Shown here: positions 1-8,837 of the stretch, piece after piece
Position numbering within the stretch: the stretch's first letter is position 1
How the letters are laid out: each line of letters opens with the position of its first letter
Assembly (NCBI GenBank): GCA_027692465.1
Contig: JAQEYU010000002.1
Location: 434,001 to 498,000, forward strand
Origin: Enterococcaceae bacterium OF42-14pH9A
GTDB taxonomy: Bacteria; Bacillota; Bacilli; Lactobacillales; Enterococcaceae
Length of the DNA stretch: 64,000 nucleotides
Reading direction: 5' to 3'
Translations under genes and position numbers: made by a program
Notes under the pieces: generated by a model
The model's input: the letters and a program-made list of their open reading frames with translations, nothing else
What the model was told of the DNA's origin: nothing
The model's database searches: none

Positions 1-437
1 TCCCGTCTTTTCCAATGACTCGATGGCAGGGAATCACCACCAAAAGAGGATTGCGCCCCACCGCATTGGCCACCGCTCGTACCGACTGCGGCCGCCCGAT
101 TGCAGCGGCTAATTCACTGTAGGTCGTCAAAGTGCCATAGGGTTGGCGACTGAGGGCTTGCCACACCTGTTGTTGAAAATCGGTCCCGACAAGGTCCAGC
201 TTCAGCTTAAAGTCGGTCAACCCTCCCTGGTCATATTGGTGCAGCTGCTCAAGCGCCTGATCGATGTATTCTTGATTTTTTAGCGGATAAAACTGATACT
301 CCTTAAAAAAGCGCGTCATTTCCGCTTCATCGACGCCACTGATATAAGCCACACCTGCTGCCGTCGCACCGATCCGAATCTTCAACTTTAGTTCAGTCAG
401 ATAATCGTCACGATAATACAAAATCTTTTCCTTCATT
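1..437 (-). CDS. ogt: Methylated-DNA--protein-cysteine methyltransferase, 3' end missing
   Basis: Repairs O6-alkylguanine by suicide transfer of the alkyl group to an active-site cysteine. Reading from the ATG at 437 the protein starts MKEKILYYRDD and reaches the family active-site motif IPCHRV (Cys acceptor) close to position 10, where the window cuts it off. The helix-turn-helix part before it (TTYSELAAAIGRPQSVRAV) is typical of Ogt/MGMT. An AAAGGAGG ribosome site lies just upstream of the ATG. About 145 residues are visible; the last 20 or so must lie outside. The identification rests on the motif and is firm; nothing suggests a fused Ada regulatory domain. Confidence 0.9.
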
Positions 438-613
438 TTCTTGACCTCCTTTACTGGCTGCCTTTATTATACCTGCTGTCAAAAAAACTGATCACAGATA
501 CGCTCCGTGACCAGTGTTGTCTGCTATAGCGGTTCTTTCCCCGCGATCATTCAACGCAGCTCTTCTTAGCGCCGCCAAGACTGCGTTCACCGACGTTTAG
601 ATACTTCGGTTTT

Positions 614-2152
614 TCATTGCTTTTTATGAAAGAATCGTTTCATTTCATCAATGGCCGAATAATCAATAAACCGCAGACTCAAACTCAGATTCGAGGTTCC
701 TTCTTTGACGTTCATCGCCACATGACCGATCTGCTTTTTATACAGCCAGAGTGTACTCTTTTCCGAGAAAGCCTGGATCTTGGGTCGTTCCACGAAGGTC
801 AGTGTCTTGGTGATGAAGGCGAAGCTCTGGATACAGATTCGATTAGTGGACTGGATCTGATAGCCTTGAAAACGGCAGTCCAGCCAGCTGCCCAAAAGCA
901 GCAGTAAGATCACCAACGTCCAGATCCCGCCGACAGCCGGATGGATCAAAAAGCCTGCTACGCTGCCGCTGACTCCCGCCAGAAGCAGCCAGCGCCAGAA
1001 ATACCACAACTTGCCCCGAGAAACAAAGCGGATCGTCGGCTCATCGAAATCCCACTCCGGCAGCAGAAAATCCAATACTGCATACAGCTCCCGATCTGTC
1101 ACAATCGGCAGAAAATACAGTTCCCGACTGGCGGACTCGCCGTCTTTTTCTTGTCCCCCTGCCAGGATCAGCTGCACTGAAGACAGACCCAGCAATTTTC
1201 TCAACAGCTGTTGCTTGATCTTGATTCCCTGCAGTTTGTCCAGCGGAATCTTTTGGACCCGTCTTTCCAACAAGCCGCTTTCGATGGTCAGTGTATTACC
1301 CGCCCGACTGACTTTGAAGTTATAATACTGCAGAAAATTTTTCACCAGCGATACCAGGATAACCACCAACAGCAATGCAGCAGTCAGCGCCAAGGCGATG
1401 ATCCAACTGGCCTTCACGAGATTGACAGAGACGTCGGCAGCCGTATCAATCCAGTCTTCCGGAATGAACTCCTGCGCAAAAGCCAGCACCGCGAACGCTG
1501 CGGCCAGAATACTGAGATCGGTGAGACCGAACAAAAAGATCTGCTGATTGGTGACGGTATAAATATATTCCGGTGTGTCCGCTTCATGCGCTGTTACTTG
1601 CTCGGCCGGCTCTCGGTCCGCAACAGCGGCTTCCGGCTGTATGGCTGGCTGCCCCTGATCCGCTGCGTCAGTTCTCTCCGACTGAGAGACCGGGGCAGGG
1701 TCGGCCGCTGTGCTCATCTGCTCTTTTTTACGATAAATCTCGATCTGCCGCAGCACCGTTTCGGGAACTGCCGGCATGGATGCTTCAGCCTTGTCGGCAG
1801 AACCGCCGGCGGTTTCAATCAGCACCTGGGTGACCTGAAAAGGTTGAAAAAAGAACCACTGCCGCTGTTTGATGGTCTGCATCCGCTCATAAGGGATATC
1901 AGTCTCGGACTTGCGGAAGACTCCTTTGTAGATTACCACTTTTTCCGGGGAAATCTCATAGTATTCGGAAAAGTACCGTATCAGTGAAAAGACCAGTAAA
2001 AGCAGCAATAGACCCGCCAGCGCTCCCCAGCCGTACCAATGTTTGAGACCGCCTCGCACGATGATCAGCAGAAAAAGAAAGAACGTGGCCTTAATGCTTT
2101 CAAACAGCGCGATCACGACAGCTAACGGATGAAAACGGTGTTTCTCAGACAT
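614..2152 (-). CDS. YdbT-like membrane protein with repeated bacterial PH domains
   Basis: 512-residue membrane protein resembling Bacillus YdbT. There are paired hydrophobic segments near residues 15-60, 205-270 and 385-425, each followed by a soluble bPH2-type stretch (for example EISPEKVVIYKGVFRKSETDIPYERMQTI after the first pair and RAGNTLTIESGLLERRVQKIPLDKLQGI after the second). An acidic, proline- and alanine-rich linker (about 145-195) separates the first repeat from the rest. The start overlaps the end of the YdbS-like gene by 8 bases, so the two are translationally coupled and probably form a complex. In Bacillus, YdbS/YdbT homologues are linked to resistance to antimicrobial peptides; that role is family knowledge, not shown here. 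Biochemical function unknown. Confidence 0.75.
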   Translation of the reverse strand: MSEKHRFHPLAVVIALFESIKATFFLFLLIIVRGGLKHWYGWGALAGLLLLLLVFSLIRYFSEYYEISPEKVVIYKGVFRKSETDIPYERMQTIKQRQWFFFQPFQVTQVLIETAGGSADKAEASMPAVPETVLRQIEIYRKKEQMSTAADPAPVSQSERTDAADQGQPAIQPEAAVADREPAEQVTAHEADTPEYIYTVTNQQIFLFGLTDLSILAAAFAVLAFAQEFIPEDWIDTAADVSVNLVKASWIIALALTAALLLVVILVSLVKNFLQYYNFKVSRAGNTLTIESGLLERRVQKIPLDKLQGIKIKQQLLRKLLGLSSVQLILAGGQEKDGESASRELYFLPIVTDRELYAVLDFLLPEWDFDEPTIRFVSRGKLWYFWRWLLLAGVSGSVAGFLIHPAVGGIWTLVILLLLLGSWLDCRFQGYQIQSTNRICIQSFAFITKTLTFVERPKIQAFSEKSTLWLYKKQIGHVAMNVKEGTSNLSLSLRFIDYSAIDEMKRFFHKKQ

Positions 2153-2636
2153 CTTCTTTCGCCACCTTTACCATGTCGATGATCTGTTGCCGCAGCGCCA
2201 TCGCTTCTTCCACGTCCAGCCCCGCCAAATGATGATCGGTAGCTGCAGTATGGATGACGATCTCCATCAGGTTTTCCTTCCGCAAAAAAGGTCCCTGTTC
2301 CGTCTCTACGTGCTGGATCCGATTGATGGGTACATAGGTGATGCTGCGGAAGATATATCCGCTTTGAAAAGCCAGATCCTCCGGCGTGATCTCATACCGA
2401 TGAAATTTATAACGATACGGAATCAGCAATTGACTGCAGGTAAAGATCCCCGCCACCAGCACAAAATAGCCCACCGCTACCCACAGCCACGTCCCCTGCA
2501 ACAGATCGTTGAACAGCAAGATTGCAGCCACGATGCTGCCGCTAGCCAGAAAAATGACCAATGACAAAATATTGCTTTTCCGCCAGACTCTTTTGATACG
2601 TTCCGGCATTTGCTTAGGTAATAAAGGATACGCCAT
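2145..2636 (-). CDS. YdbS-like bacterial PH domain membrane protein
   Basis: 163 residues with two hydrophobic helices (about 22-45 and 50-72) followed by a bPH2 domain (RYEITPEDLAFQSGYIFRS...VPINRIQHVET). This is the short partner of the YdbS/YdbT pair; its 3' end overlaps the start of the larger gene. A likely promoter (TTGACC-17-TAAGAT, 2849-2877) lies about 210 bases upstream, so the leader would run through a degenerate copy of the intergenic repeat at 2659-2809. Molecular role unknown; membrane location is clear from the sequence. Confidence 0.75.
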   Translation of the reverse strand: MAYPLLPKQMPERIKRVWRKSNILSLVIFLASGSIVAAILLFNDLLQGTWLWVAVGYFVLVAGIFTCSQLLIPYRYKFHRYEITPEDLAFQSGYIFRSITYVPINRIQHVETEQGPFLRKENLMEIVIHTAATDHHLAGLDVEEAMALRQQIIDMVKVAKEDV

Positions 2637-2658
2637 TCTCCAAAACTCTCCATTCGAC

Positions 2659-2809
2659 TTAGGCTGTCTTTGAAAATCCCTGCTGCGGACAATGTTTTTA
2701 TCACCAACTGTGCAATGACTGTCTGCTGTGCATCCAACCGTTTCCGGCTTGTCCCGCTTGGAATAAGGTCATAAAATCCGGATCCACTGACATTTTCAGA
2801 CATACCTGA
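2659..2809. repeat. Degenerate copy of the TCTGAAAA-type intergenic element
   Basis: Starts TTAGGCTGTCTTTGAAAATC and ends with the inverted counterpart ATTTTCAGACATACCTGA, the same ends as the better copies at 6918, 9938, 14456 and 59550. The interior is eroded. It sits 23 bases upstream of the YdbS-like start, between that gene and its likely promoter. Confidence 0.6.
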
Positions 2810-2848
2810 TTTTTACAAAAAGAATTTCAATAACAAGACTCTGCCTGT

Positions 2849-2877
2849 ATCTTATAGCCTGTCAGCACTTTGGTCAA
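2849..2877 (-). promoter_or_regulatory. Likely promoter of the ydbS-ydbT pair
   Basis: On the minus strand TTGACC, 17 bases, TAAGAT (an overlapping TATAAG is also present). It is the only good promoter-like pair between the upstream terminator and the gene. Confidence 0.5.
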
Positions 2878-2941
2878 GCATAGATAACGGAATCTTCTGA
2901 ATTTTACACTCCGTTTCAAAGAAAGAACCGCTCGCAGGAGG

Positions 2942-2984
2942 CAAAAAAACAACAGCCCATCCTTTTTAAGGGACACGCTGTTGT
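2942..2984 (-). terminator. Rho-independent terminator after the membrane protein gene at 3140
   Basis: On the minus strand ACAACAGC ... GCTGTTGT forms an 8-bp stem with further pairing (CCC/GGG) inside, followed directly by a run of seven T. Confidence 0.75.
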
Positions 2985-3139
2985 AGCAACACTTATTGAA
3001 TTGCACCGGGCACCACGATGATTGGCATACCAGTTGGCTCTGAAGCTTTCGAGTAAATTGATTTGATTTCTGTCTGTATAGAACACTACGGACAGAAAAA
3101 TAAAAGGGAGACGCACCTCCCACTTATTTTTCCGTCAGC

Positions 3140-3643
3140 TTATGGTGCGGCGGTGAGTTGCTTCCGCTGGTGGGCCTGCGCCAATTTTTTCAGCTTGTAG
3201 CCGCAATAAACGCAGCTGGCTCCATTGACAAACAGCAACAGTCCGGCGATCACATGCAGATTGGGAATCAGCAGCACAAGTAATAAGCCCGCGAGCGCCG
3301 CTGCATTCAGCCGAATCGCCAGTTTCTGCCGCTTATGACGATAATGAGAGAGAAACAGCAAACCGTGTAAAATCAGAAAGGCTGCAAAGAAAATATTGCT
3401 CATCATCAGGTCACCTTTGGGCAGCACCGTGTAAAGTCCAATCTGCGTTTTGGGAACGCTATTGCTGCCGGTTTCGATAAACATCGGTAAAAAGACAGCC
3501 ACTAATCCCAACAGCACGTCGCAAAGAGCCAGTCCCGCATACTTTATTTCCAACTGCTTTGCCTTGTTTTTCAACAGATAATCCATCCCCATCCCCCCGA
3601 ATTGCGAGATCAGGTCTACCAGATTTTTACTTTCTTTTGCCAT
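3140..3643 (-). CDS. Four-helix membrane protein of unknown function
   Basis: 167 residues. A short N-terminal soluble stretch (MAKESKNLVDLISQFGG) is followed by four hydrophobic helices near 33-55, 83-100, 112-128 and 130-148, and a basic, proline-containing tail. I do not recognise the family. It is a single-gene unit with its own promoter (3880-3907) and terminator (2942-2984). The ATG at 3643 has an AAGGAGG ribosome site just upstream. The 5' leader would be about 230 bases, long for so small a gene. Confidence 0.6.
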   Translation of the reverse strand: MAKESKNLVDLISQFGGMGMDYLLKNKAKQLEIKYAGLALCDVLLGLVAVFLPMFIETGSNSVPKTQIGLYTVLPKGDLMMSNIFFAAFLILHGLLFLSHYRHKRQKLAIRLNAAALAGLLLVLLIPNLHVIAGLLLFVNGASCVYCGYKLKKLAQAHQRKQLTAAP

Positions 3644-3879
3644 TTTTTTGCCTCCTTCGTCCCGCCTGTCTGTGACTGAAAGTGCGGCCGGATCTTAATT
3701 TTTGATGATTGCTGTAACCAACGAAACTCCCGAGCACAGGTGACCCCGACGCTGCTCTTTGCAGTGAAAGCGACCAATACAGCTGCCGTTAGCCCTTTCG
3801 ATTTCTGTTAAAATAAAAAAACAAACATTTTCTATTTCTTATCGAAACTGCAGCTCGTTTACAGTCCGGTTACCAATTT

Positions 3880-3907
3880 ATTATAAATTTAGCATAACAC
3901 AGCACAA
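3880..3907 (-). promoter_or_regulatory. Promoter for the membrane protein gene at 3140-3643
   Basis: Minus strand TTGTGC, 16 bases, TATAAT, in an AT-rich patch that stands out from its surroundings. Confidence 0.55.
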
Positions 3908-3933
3908 GAAAGAAAGCGAATTCATTTTTAACT

Positions 3934-4026
3934 AAAAAAACTTCTTATTCGGGATTTCAGAAGCTGCCGGAAAGTGCCGGTGGAAGCCGGTTTTTTCAGA
4001 CAGCTTGCTGTCGGATAAGAAGTTCT
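3934..4026 (-). terminator. Large terminator hairpin after rel-dtd
   Basis: On the minus strand AACTTCTTATCCGA pairs with TCCCGAATAAGAAGTT about 70 bases later and is followed by TTTTTTTAG. A smaller hairpin (GACAGCAAGCTGTC) and a CCGG-rich one lie inside. It begins about 130 bases after the dtd stop. The rest of 3644-4155 holds only this, the promoter above and no gene. Confidence 0.7.
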
Positions 4027-4155
4027 TCTTTTATTTGGTCACCGCCAGTCGGATTTCGCTGTAAACACAAGTCCCCGCTTATGACAGACGGGAACGAGAA
4101 ATTTTCGACAGCAGAAACCGCTGATCCTCCACCAGCGAAAGCCGGTCAGATACTC

Positions 4156-4608
4156 TCACTTGTCACGGGTATCCAAAATAATCGTGACCGGTCCGTCGTT
4201 GATCAGTGAAACTTTCATATCGGCGCCGAATTGCCCGACAGCCACCTTGAGGCCGGCATCCCGCAGTCCTTGATTAAAGGCTTCATATAGCGGAATCGCC
4301 TGCTCCGGTCGGGCGGCTTTGATAAAGCTCGGACGATTGCCCTTTTTGGTATCGGCATACAGGGTAAATTGAGAGATGCTCAGGATCTGGCCACCTGTTG
4401 CCAAATCCTGCAACGAACAGTTCATCTTGCCGTTTTCATCTTCAAAAACCCGCATCATACTAATCTTGCGCACCAGATACTCAACGTCTTCGCTCCGGTC
4501 TTCCTCGTGGATCCCCAACAGGACCATGAAACCCCGGCCGATCTCACCGACAGTCACACCGTCGATTGCGACACTGGCCTCGGATACTCGTTGCAGAACT
4601 GCCCGCAT
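4156..4608 (-). CDS. dtd: D-aminoacyl-tRNA deacylase
   Basis: Hydrolyses D-aminoacyl-tRNA so that D-amino acids do not enter protein. The 150-residue length is the family norm. The two signature segments are present: [10 protein letters not shown] (substrate pocket with Ser-Gln) and [10 protein letters not shown] near the C-terminus (the Gly-Pro cross-subunit motif). The ATG at 4608 follows the rel stop by 6 bases with GGGGGTGA as ribosome site inside the end of rel, so rel and dtd form one transcript, the usual order in Firmicutes. A large terminator follows at 3934-4026. Confidence 0.95.
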   Translation of the reverse strand: MRAVLQRVSEASVAIDGVTVGEIGRGFMVLLGIHEEDRSEDVEYLVRKISMMRVFEDENGKMNCSLQDLATGGQILSISQFTLYADTKKGNRPSFIKAARPEQAIPLYEAFNQGLRDAGLKVAVGQFGADMKVSLINDGPVTIILDTRDK

Positions 4609-4614
4609 TTTTTG

Positions 4615-6822
4615 TCACCCCCGGGTACGCCGGACGCTGTAAACATCCGGAATCTGTTTGATTTTATCCACGATGGATTTCAAGTGGCTGAGGTTTTGGA
4701 TGGAAACCGTCAAACGGATCGTCGCCATTTTGTCCTTGTTTGAGCGGGCCTCGACACTTTGCAGTCGTTTGGTCATGGAATTGACCGTCATCAGCACATC
4801 GTTCAACAGGCCGCTGCGGTCATAACCATAGATTTCCAGATCGGCATCATATTCTTTGGAGCTGTTGGAGGCATCCTCCCACTCCACTTCGATGAGCCTT
4901 TTTTCAGCTTCCGGTGACTGAACGTTGGGACAATCAGCCCGGTGAATGGAGATCCCGCGGCCTTTGGTGATATAGCCGACGATCTCATCGCCGGGTACCG
5001 GGTTGCAGCAGCGGCTGATGCGGATCAACAGATTGTCTACGCCTTCGATGACGATACCGCCTTCGTGCCGGACTTTCATTTTTTCTTTTTTCTCAGCCGG
5101 CTGGTTCACCAACTCCTGAACCTGCTGCTCTTTTTTCTCTTTTTCCCGTTTCTTGCGTTCTTCCACTGTCAGCCGGTTGGCCAGCGAGATGGGCGAAAGC
5201 TCTCCGTACCCCACAGCAGCGTACAGATCATCTTCACTCTGGTAGTTGAAATGTTCGCAGGCGTCTTTGATCTTGTCTTTTGCCACCATATCTTTAGGCA
5301 CAAAATCCATCTCCTGCAGCATCCGGTACAGGGTATCATGCCCTTTTTGGATATTGCCTTCCCGGTCCTGACTCTTGAAGAAGCGCTTGATTTTGTTTTT
5401 TGCTTTGCTGGTGGTCACCAGATTCAACCAGTCCCGACTCGGTCCAAAGGAATTGGGTGAGGTCAAAATTTCGATGATGTCACCGTTTTTCAGCTTGTAG
5501 TCCAGCTGCACCATCTTGCCGTTGACCTTGGCGCCGGTCGTCTTATTGCCGATATCGGTATGGATATTGTAGGCAAAATCCAATGGCCCGGAACCTTTAG
5601 GCAATTCCGAGACATCGCCTTTCGGGGTAAAAACGTAAACCTTGTCAGAGAAGATATCCCCTTTGACCCCTTCCATGAATTCCGGTGCGTCATAAGCATC
5701 GTCCTGCAATTCCAGAATTTCTTTGAACCAGCCCACCTGCTTGGTCATATTGTCTTCTTTGACTTTTTCAGTGCGACCTTCTTTATATGCCCAGTGAGCC
5801 GCTACCCCGAACTCAGCGATTTCATGCATTTCGTGGGTTCGAATCTGGACTTCCACCGGGTTGCCTTTGGGGCCGATGACCGTCGTGTGAAGTGACTGAT
5901 ACATATTGGCTTTAGGCATCGCGATATAATCCTTGAAACGACCGGGCATCGGTTTCCACTTGGTATGGATCGTACCCAAAACGGCATAGCAATCCTTGAT
6001 GGAATCCACGATCACCCGGATGGCCAGCAAGTCGTAGATCTCATCGAATTTCTTCTTCTGATCCACCATTTTGCGATAAATCGAATAGATATGCTTAGGT
6101 CGGCCATAGATTTCGGCGTAAATCTCCAGCTCTTCTGTCGCCAGCCGAATCTCTTCCACCGCTTCGGCAATGTAAGCTTCCCGTTCATCTCGTTTGGACT
6201 GCATCAGATGAACGATACGGTAATACTGCTTGGGATTCAGGTAACGCAGTGCCGTGTCTTCCAGTTCCCATTTGATACGGCTGATCCCCAAACGATGAGC
6301 CAACGGAGCGTAGATTTCCAGTGTCTCCTTGGCGATCCGCCGCTGCTTGTCCTCTCTCAGGTGTTTCAAGGTCCGCATATTGTGAAGCCGGTCTGCCAGT
6401 TTGACCATGATCACCCGCAGATCCTGAGCCATCGCCAAGAGCATCTTGCGGTGATTTTCCGCCAACTGCTCTTCGTGGGACTTGTATTTGATCTTCCGCA
6501 GCTTGGTAACGCCGTCTACCAGCATCGCCACGTCACTGCCGAATTCTTCCGTCAGATCCTGCAGCGTCACTTCAGTATCTTCTACCACATCATGCAAAAA
6601 ACCTGTCGCTACCGTGTGGGGGTCCATGTGGAGCTCTGCCAGAATCCCCGCTACCTGGATTGGATGGATGATATAGGGCTCACCGGATTTGCGAAACTGA
6701 CCGTCGTGGGCTGCCGTTGCATAGTCCAACGCCTTTTGAACGAAAGCCACATGCTCGGGACTCATATACCCCTGCACCAGTTTGATGACTCCGGGGCCTG
6801 TCAATACGATCTCTTTGCTCAT
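4615..6822 (-). CDS. rel: Bifunctional (p)ppGpp synthetase/hydrolase
   Basis: Makes and degrades the stringent-response alarmones. 735 residues, the normal Rel length, with the expected order: HD hydrolase domain (HDVVEDTE, residues 77-84), synthetase domain (about 230-345, with MPGRFKDYIAMPK), TGS domain (about 390-455), helical and zinc-finger-like region with conserved Cys-Cys (RISRCCNPVPGD) and a C-terminal ACT domain (about 660-735). The RFKD motif in the synthetase domain is the RxKD form found in bifunctional Rel rather than the ExDD form of monofunctional RelA. The start ATG has an AAGGAGGG site. Upstream is a 500-base gap with two intergenic repeats. Confidence 0.95.
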   Translation of the reverse strand: MSKEIVLTGPGVIKLVQGYMSPEHVAFVQKALDYATAAHDGQFRKSGEPYIIHPIQVAGILAELHMDPHTVATGFLHDVVEDTEVTLQDLTEEFGSDVAMLVDGVTKLRKIKYKSHEEQLAENHRKMLLAMAQDLRVIMVKLADRLHNMRTLKHLREDKQRRIAKETLEIYAPLAHRLGISRIKWELEDTALRYLNPKQYYRIVHLMQSKRDEREAYIAEAVEEIRLATEELEIYAEIYGRPKHIYSIYRKMVDQKKKFDEIYDLLAIRVIVDSIKDCYAVLGTIHTKWKPMPGRFKDYIAMPKANMYQSLHTTVIGPKGNPVEVQIRTHEMHEIAEFGVAAHWAYKEGRTEKVKEDNMTKQVGWFKEILELQDDAYDAPEFMEGVKGDIFSDKVYVFTPKGDVSELPKGSGPLDFAYNIHTDIGNKTTGAKVNGKMVQLDYKLKNGDIIEILTSPNSFGPSRDWLNLVTTSKAKNKIKRFFKSQDREGNIQKGHDTLYRMLQEMDFVPKDMVAKDKIKDACEHFNYQSEDDLYAAVGYGELSPISLANRLTVEERKKREKEKKEQQVQELVNQPAEKKEKMKVRHEGGIVIEGVDNLLIRISRCCNPVPGDEIVGYITKGRGISIHRADCPNVQSPEAEKRLIEVEWEDASNSSKEYDADLEIYGYDRSGLLNDVLMTVNSMTKRLQSVEARSNKDKMATIRLTVSIQNLSHLKSIVDKIKQIPDVYSVRRTRG

Positions 6823-6917
6823 CTCATGCCCTCCTTTTTTCGCAGCAGCTGCCCTCGAGACGCAGATTTTTCCGCCTGCCGGCTGCCGCTGCTTTTATTC
6901 TTGAAATCAAAAAGTAC

Positions 6918-7078
6918 TAAGGCGTCTCTGAAAACTCCGCAAGGCCCGGATTTCCAGGGACTTTTTGCCGGAATCCGAGAGTAAAGCACAGCTTATACGA
7001 TCTATAAGTGGGCATTACGACGCAGATTGCGGCAAACAAAACCAAAATATCCGTCGTTGGAGTTTTCAGACACGCCCT
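6918..7078. repeat. Intergenic inverted-repeat element, copy A
   Basis: About 160 bp running from CTAAGGCGTCTCTGAAAACTC to GAGTTTTCAGACACGCCCT. The interior shares the family core (GAGTAAAGC.CAGCTTAT, CATTACGACGCAGATTGCGG, ACCAAAATATC.G). No coding potential. It lies between rel and the DeoC-like gene. The flanking stretch 6840-6917 and the gap 7079-7190 hold nothing I can name. Confidence 0.8.
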
Positions 7079-7190
7079 GCTTTCCTTCAAGCAGTTCTTT
7101 CTGAAATGATTGTCATTATTATACACGCTGCTACCGGCTTTTTCAATGCGACCGGCACAAGCAGTCCTGCAGCTTTTGAGCGGTTTTCCT

Positions 7191-7332
7191 GCTATCTGAA
7201 AACACCGATAGAACTCAGCTTTTTGCAGACCTGTCAGCATCATGGAGTAAAGCCCGCCTAACGCTGCACATTTACGATGTCGATTGGGGCAAAAGGTTCG
7301 AAGCAGCTGTCGCTGAAATTTTCACACGTCTG
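7191..7332. repeat. Degenerate intergenic element overlapping the end of the DeoC-like gene
   Basis: Shows GCTATCTGAAAAC at one end, then the family core (TTTTTGCAGACCTGTC, CATGGAGTAAAGC, GCACATTTACGAT) and a worn right end AAATTTTCACACGTCTGC. The right end runs over the last codons and stop (7322) of the neighbouring gene. Confidence 0.55.
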
Positions 7333-7993
7333 CTTCCGTTTGATGAAGCTCGTAAGTCAGGTCCAGACCTGCCAGCGAAGACAGCCCGACCCGGTCCACT
7401 CCCCGCAAGAGCAGTTCCTGCAGCTCCTCTTGGGTGGCAGATTCCAAATTTACCTGCAGCCGCAATTTTTTGCCGCCGTCGTATTCAAAAGTGGTGGCAT
7501 CGTGTTTTGCTGTCTCGATATCGGCGCCTTCTCCCAACACCAGCCAGGACCAGCCCAATTCCCGCATCGCGGCCGCCAGATCAATCTTGGTCAACTCCGG
7601 CAGCTCCCGCGAGTCTACTCTGGTACGAATCTCTCCCCAAGCAATAGACAACGGCGACAATGCCAAATCCAGCTCGCGGATCATCGCCGGCTGATGCAGC
7701 AGAATATCAGAGCTGATACTGAGCTCCAAAAACTCGGCACCGTCCTGAAAACTGTGTCCCACCTCAAAAGCTTTTTTAGCCACTGTGCCGCAACCCAGCG
7801 GATAATCGATGACTGTGCCGATACGGATTCCGGTTCCGGCCAACAACTGCTTTACCCGTCGCAGATTCGCCGGCAAAACGATGACCTCCCGGATCCCCGA
7901 TGTCTGGCGCAGCTCCTCCATCAAGTCTTTAAGATCCCACTCCTTCATGGCAGGATCTACTACCCGCAAACTTACCAACTCGCTGACTTTCAC
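7322..7993 (-). CDS. DeoC-like TIM-barrel protein, probably not a functional aldolase
   Basis: 223 residues from a GTG at 7993, chosen because AAAGGAG sits 8 bases upstream and the DeoC-like part begins there. The segment GTVIDYPLGCGTVAKKAFEV resembles deoxyribose-phosphate aldolase (VIGFPLG...TTEVKxxEA) and the C-terminal DRVGLSSLAG matches the phosphate-binding RLGTSSG strand. However the Schiff-base lysine motif (VKTSTG) and the second lysine (KPAGG) are not found, and the DEIDMVIN strand reads EFLELSIS. It follows rsmE by 35 bases and probably shares its transcript. The last codons overlap a repeat end. Fold assignment is moderately sure; function unknown. Confidence 0.55.
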   Translation of the reverse strand: MKVSELVSLRVVDPAMKEWDLKDLMEELRQTSGIREVIVLPANLRRVKQLLAGTGIRIGTVIDYPLGCGTVAKKAFEVGHSFQDGAEFLELSISSDILLHQPAMIRELDLALSPLSIAWGEIRTRVDSRELPELTKIDLAAAMRELGWSWLVLGEGADIETAKHDATTFEYDGGKKLRLQVNLESATQEELQELLLRGVDRVGLSSLAGLDLTYELHQTEADV

Positions 7994-8028
7994 ATGATCC
8001 GCTCCTTTTACGTCATTTTTCGCTGCTG

Positions 8029-8781
8029 TCAGTGCAGCAGCTCCAATTGATAACCGGCAGCACTCAGCAGGTACAATGGTGCGGTTTCGGTCCGCAAGAT
8101 CCGCGGACCCAGACCGCACAACAGACCGCCGGCAGCTGTCAGTTTCTCGATCTCTTCTTGCATGATTCCGCCTTCCGGACCGAAGACTGCCAAAAGACGG
8201 GCACCCGGGGCTGCTTGCTGCAAAAGCTGCACCAGTTTAGCACTTTCGCCTGCTTTGGCACTCTCTTCGTAAGTTACCAGAACGTAGTCATAATCAGCTA
8301 AAAGACGATAAAAACTACCGCTGTCAGCCAAAAGTCGGACAGTCGGTGTCACCTGCCGCTGTGACTGTTCGGCAGCTTCTTGGGCGATTTTTTCCAAACG
8401 CTGTTGCTTTTTAGCCAGCTTTTTTTCATCCCATTTCACTACCGAAGCTTTTGCCGGAAAGCCGATAAAAGCCGCTGCTCCCAACTCAGTGCCCTTTTGG
8501 ACGATCCATTCCAACTTGTCACCTTTAGGGTAACCGGAGGCAATCGTAATCGCCACCGGCAGCTCTTTATCCTGCAGTTCTTTGGCGACTTCCCGGACGA
8601 GCACGTTTCCTTCTGCTACTGCTGCGACTTCTGCTATGATAGCTGTCTGATCGGCAAACACCAGATATACCCGATCCTGCGGTTTCATGCGCATCACTCG
8701 GATCATATGATGAAAAATCTCCCCCCTCAGTTCGTATTCCGGCTGTGGGTTGTATGGCTCATCGATAAAATATCGCTGCAT
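8029..8781 (-). CDS. rsmE: 16S rRNA m3U1498 methyltransferase
   Basis: Methylates N3 of U1498 in 16S rRNA using S-adenosylmethionine. 250 residues, the family length. It opens with MQRYFID and the PUA-like N-terminal domain (HHMIRVMRMKPQDRVYL), followed by the SPOUT knot domain with KGTELGAAAFIGF, the cofactor-loop motif FGPEGGIMQEEIE and LGPRILRTETAPLYLLS at the C-terminus. The ATG is preceded by AAAGGAG. It lies 56 bases downstream of prmA, a pairing conserved across Firmicutes. Confidence 0.95.
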   Translation of the reverse strand: MQRYFIDEPYNPQPEYELRGEIFHHMIRVMRMKPQDRVYLVFADQTAIIAEVAAVAEGNVLVREVAKELQDKELPVAITIASGYPKGDKLEWIVQKGTELGAAAFIGFPAKASVVKWDEKKLAKKQQRLEKIAQEAAEQSQRQVTPTVRLLADSGSFYRLLADYDYVLVTYEESAKAGESAKLVQLLQQAAPGARLLAVFGPEGGIMQEEIEKLTAAGGLLCGLGPRILRTETAPLYLLSAAGYQLELLH

Positions 8782-8837
8782 CCTGTCTGCTCCTTTTTAT
8801 TCCTGTCGACTGGCTTTTTAGCCAGTCCGCTACGGTG

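Noticed and set aside
1211..1987. 258-codon plus-strand frame
   Set aside because: Antisense to the YdbT-like gene; low-quality composition and no ribosome site.
2827..3123. 98-codon minus-strand frame between the YdbS-like gene and the membrane protein gene
   Set aside because: Covers a terminator and a promoter; Cys/Phe-rich without a ribosome site.
3934..4026. Riboswitch or T-box leader for the membrane protein gene at 3140
   Set aside because: On that strand the large hairpin ends in a T run after rel-dtd and lies upstream of the gene's promoter, so it is better read as a terminator.
5965..6984. 339-codon open frame on the plus strand
   Set aside because: Antisense to rel, no start signals; runs out into a repeat element.
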